Of a stretch of DNA of 5,381 bases, positions 3,835 to 5,381 are shown one piece after another (within the stretch, counting starts at the first letter, position 1; each line of letters starts with the position of its first letter). The notes beneath the pieces were generated by a model, which saw nothing but the letters and a program-made list of their open reading frames with translations, had not been told where the DNA came from and made no database searches. Source of the DNA: Nanobdellati archaeon (lineage in GTDB: Archaea > EX4484-52 > JAADEF01); contig JALWJP010000064.1 of NCBI GenBank assembly GCA_026997215.1, positions 1 through 5,381 on the forward strand, written 5' to 3'. A program made the translations under genes and the position numbers.

Positions 3835-5244
3835 ATGAAACGCAATCTTGAATATATTATTGGTTTGGAAACACATGTTCAACTTAATACAAAAAGCAAA
3901 CTTTTTTGTTCATGCAAAAATGTTGCATCTTTAAAAGAAGAACCTCTTCCTAATACTTATGTTTGTGAAACCTGTTTGGGAATGCCAGGTTCTAAGCCTG
4001 TTGTTAATGAGAAGGTAATAGAGTATGCTTTAAAAGTTGCGTTGGCTTTGAATTGTAAGATTAATAAAGATTTTTTCTTTTCTAGAAAAGTTTATTTCTA
4101 TCCTGATTTGGCTAAGAACTATCAGATCACACAATACGAAATTCCTGTTGGTTATGACGGTTATGTAGTGGTTAATGGCAAAAAAATTAGAATTAAGCGC
4201 GTTCATATAGAAGAGGATCCTGCAAAAATAGTTCATAAGAAAGATTATACTTTAGTAGATTATAATCGTTCAGGGGTACCTTTACTTGAAATAGTTACTG
4301 AGCCAGATATAAGCAGTGCAGAAGAGGCAAGAGCTTATCTTTTTAAGCTCAAACAGATTTTAGAATACATCGGTGTTTATGATGCATCGACTTTAGCAGT
4401 GTTTAAGTCTGATGCTAATATATCTATTAAAGGAATGGAAAGAGTAGAGGTAAAAAATATTACGGGATTAAAAGAAGTTGAAATTGCTTTAAAATATGAA
4501 ATGTTGAGGCAAAAACAACAAGTTTTGCAAGGTAGAAATGTTGCAAGAGAAACAAGAAGATGGGATGAAACAGCGAAGGTAACAAGAGCTATGAGAACAA
4601 AAGAGGAAGAAGAAGATTATGGGTATATTTTAGATGGTGATTTGCCTGCTGTTAAAGTTGATTATAATTTTTTGAAGGAATTATCTTCAAAACTACCCGA
4701 ACTGCCTGATGAAAAATTGCAGAGATTTGTTAAACAATATGGTTTAAAAGAAAAAACAGCCGAATCTTTAATTTCTGAGAGGGAAATTGCGGATTTATTT
4801 GAGCTTGCTGTTAAAGAAGGCATAAGTGTTAAAGAAGCAGCAACATGGATTGGAAGGGTTATAAAAAAGATTTTGAATTATCACGCAACATCTTATAAAG
4901 CATCAGGATTTAAGGATGAGTGGGTGATAGAAACTATAAAAGCATATGAATCTAAAAAGTACAGCGACGCGACTACTGAGCAAATTTTAAGAAAGATGTT
5001 TGAAGATTCTTTACCATTAAAGGAGTTGGTTAAAAAGTATGGGTTCAAGGAAATGGTTTCTTCAGATGATGCTTTAAAAGCCATAGCTTTAGAGGTTATT
5101 GAGGAAAATAAAAAAGCGGTGCAGGATTACAGGACAGGAAATGAGAAGGCTTTAGACTTTTTAGTTGGGAAGATTATGGCAAAAACTAAGGGAAGTGCTG
5201 ATCCAAAGAAAGCAAGAGATGTTTTGAAAGAAGTGTTAAAATAG
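3835..5244 (+). CDS. gatB: Aspartyl/glutamyl-tRNA(Asn/Gln) amidotransferase subunit B
   Basis: GatB binds mischarged Asp-tRNA(Asn) or Glu-tRNA(Gln) and, with ammonia from GatA, phosphorylates and amidates the aminoacyl group in the cytoplasm. The 469-residue length is normal for the family. Visible marks are GLETHVQLNTKSKLF at 10-24; a four-cysteine site at Cys25, Cys27, Cys44 and Cys47, as in zinc-binding GatB; CLGMPGSKPVVN; HIEEDPAK at 124-131; and VDYNRSGVPLLEIVTEPD at 141-158. DANISI (193-198), VEVKNI (205-209), RETRRWDE (238-245) and RAMRTKEEEEDYGY follow. The C-terminal half is the helical linker (from about 287, LPELPDEK) and the YqeY-like tail ending in VGKIMAKTKG. The conserved D-Y-R-Y-F-P-E-P-D-L stretch reads DYGYILDGDL here. 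The start is set by the TATA-like element 30 nt upstream. gatA and gatC are not in view, so the gene stands apart from its partners. Confidence 0.97.
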   Translation: MKRNLEYIIGLETHVQLNTKSKLFCSCKNVASLKEEPLPNTYVCETCLGMPGSKPVVNEKVIEYALKVALALNCKINKDFFFSRKVYFYPDLAKNYQITQYEIPVGYDGYVVVNGKKIRIKRVHIEEDPAKIVHKKDYTLVDYNRSGVPLLEIVTEPDISSAEEARAYLFKLKQILEYIGVYDASTLAVFKSDANISIKGMERVEVKNITGLKEVEIALKYEMLRQKQQVLQGRNVARETRRWDETAKVTRAMRTKEEEEDYGYILDGDLPAVKVDYNFLKELSSKLPELPDEKLQRFVKQYGLKEKTAESLISEREIADLFELAVKEGISVKEAATWIGRVIKKILNYHATSYKASGFKDEWVIETIKAYESKKYSDATTEQILRKMFEDSLPLKELVKKYGFKEMVSSDDALKAIALEVIEENKKAVQDYRTGNEKALDFLVGKIMAKTKGSADPKKARDVLKEVLK

Positions 5245-5261
5245 ACATATTACCACCACTT

Positions 5262-5381
5262 TTAATCTTTTCTCACCATTACCTTAGTTTCTTTTGGTTT
5301 CAGTATTGCTTGAAAAACAGTATTTTCTAATATTTCACATTTAGTAGGTTTCTTACTAACGTATACACCCATATTATATTC
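5262..5381 (-). CDS. C-terminal end of an unrecognised minus-strand gene (partial)
   Basis: The minus frame is open from the right edge to a TAA at 5262-5264, giving 39 residues that end FQAILKPKETKVMVRKD. An in-frame ATG at 5370-5372 would give only 36 residues, but the frame continues past it to the edge, so this is more probably the tail of a longer gene. It is convergent with gatB, with 17 nt between the stop codons. The tail is Lys-rich with one cysteine and alternates like beta strands (VFQAILKP, TKVMVRKD). I do not recognise a family, and no function can be assigned from this fragment. Confidence 0.45.
   Translation of the reverse strand, partial: EYNMGVYVSKKPTKCEILENTVFQAILKPKETKVMVRKD

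Noticed and set aside
4030..4236. 68-codon minus-strand frame opposite gatB
   Set aside because: It is antisense to strongly conserved GatB motifs and not supported independently.
4893..5084. 63-codon minus-strand frame opposite gatB
   Set aside because: It is antisense to the GatB C-terminal domain, with no start signal or recognisable motif.
1..5381. CRISPR array, tRNA genes, insertion sequence or attachment site
   Set aside because: No regularly spaced direct repeats, tRNA-like cloverleaf, transposase or integrase frame, or flanking duplication was seen on either strand.

Overview
The window looks like a low-GC archaeal genome fragment, most likely from the DPANN group (Woesearchaeales, Pacearchaeota, Aenigmarchaeota or similar). 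Five things point there. The SRP RNA has an Alu domain. GatB is of the archaeal type with four cysteines. The first genes of three transcription units lack Shine-Dalgarno sites but carry a TTTTAAA element 30-32 nt before the ATG, as expected of archaeal leaderless mRNAs. Genes inside the operon do have Shine-Dalgarno sites. Finally, two of the membrane or secreted proteins are rich in N-glycosylation sequons. The phylum is an inference; no rRNA is present.

Layout. Positions 1-1209 (minus strand) hold the first 403 codons of a gene that runs off the left edge. It carries two motif blocks of the RelA/SpoT (p)ppGpp-synthetase fold, separated by an unusually long insertion. Positions 1272-1544 (minus) hold the SRP RNA gene, a GC-rich island (about 56% by hand count) in AT-rich surroundings. 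Most of its secondary structure can be traced by eye, and helix 6 seems reduced or absent. Positions 1596-3802 (plus) are a three-gene operon for exported proteins: a type I membrane protein with two predicted beta-sandwich domains, an N-terminally anchored Ig-like protein with nine sequons, and a secreted or weakly anchored protein with seven. Positions 3835-5244 (plus) encode GatB of the tRNA-dependent amidotransferase. Positions 5262-5381 (minus) hold the C-terminal end of an unrecognised gene convergent with gatB.

How the parts relate. The SRP RNA gene and the surface operon diverge from a 51-bp gap holding one near-palindromic TATA-like element, at about the right distance for both directions. 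SRP RNA is needed to insert or export proteins such as those encoded by this operon, but that functional link is only suggestive. The RelA/SpoT-like gene lies downstream of the SRP RNA on the same strand and has its own TATA-like element. GatB supports translation by amidating mischarged Asp-tRNA(Asn) or Glu-tRNA(Gln). Its GatA and GatC partners are not in view.

The most noteworthy item is the RelA/SpoT-like protein. (p)ppGpp synthetases are generally considered rare in Archaea, and this one has an insertion of about 170 residues within the synthetase fold.
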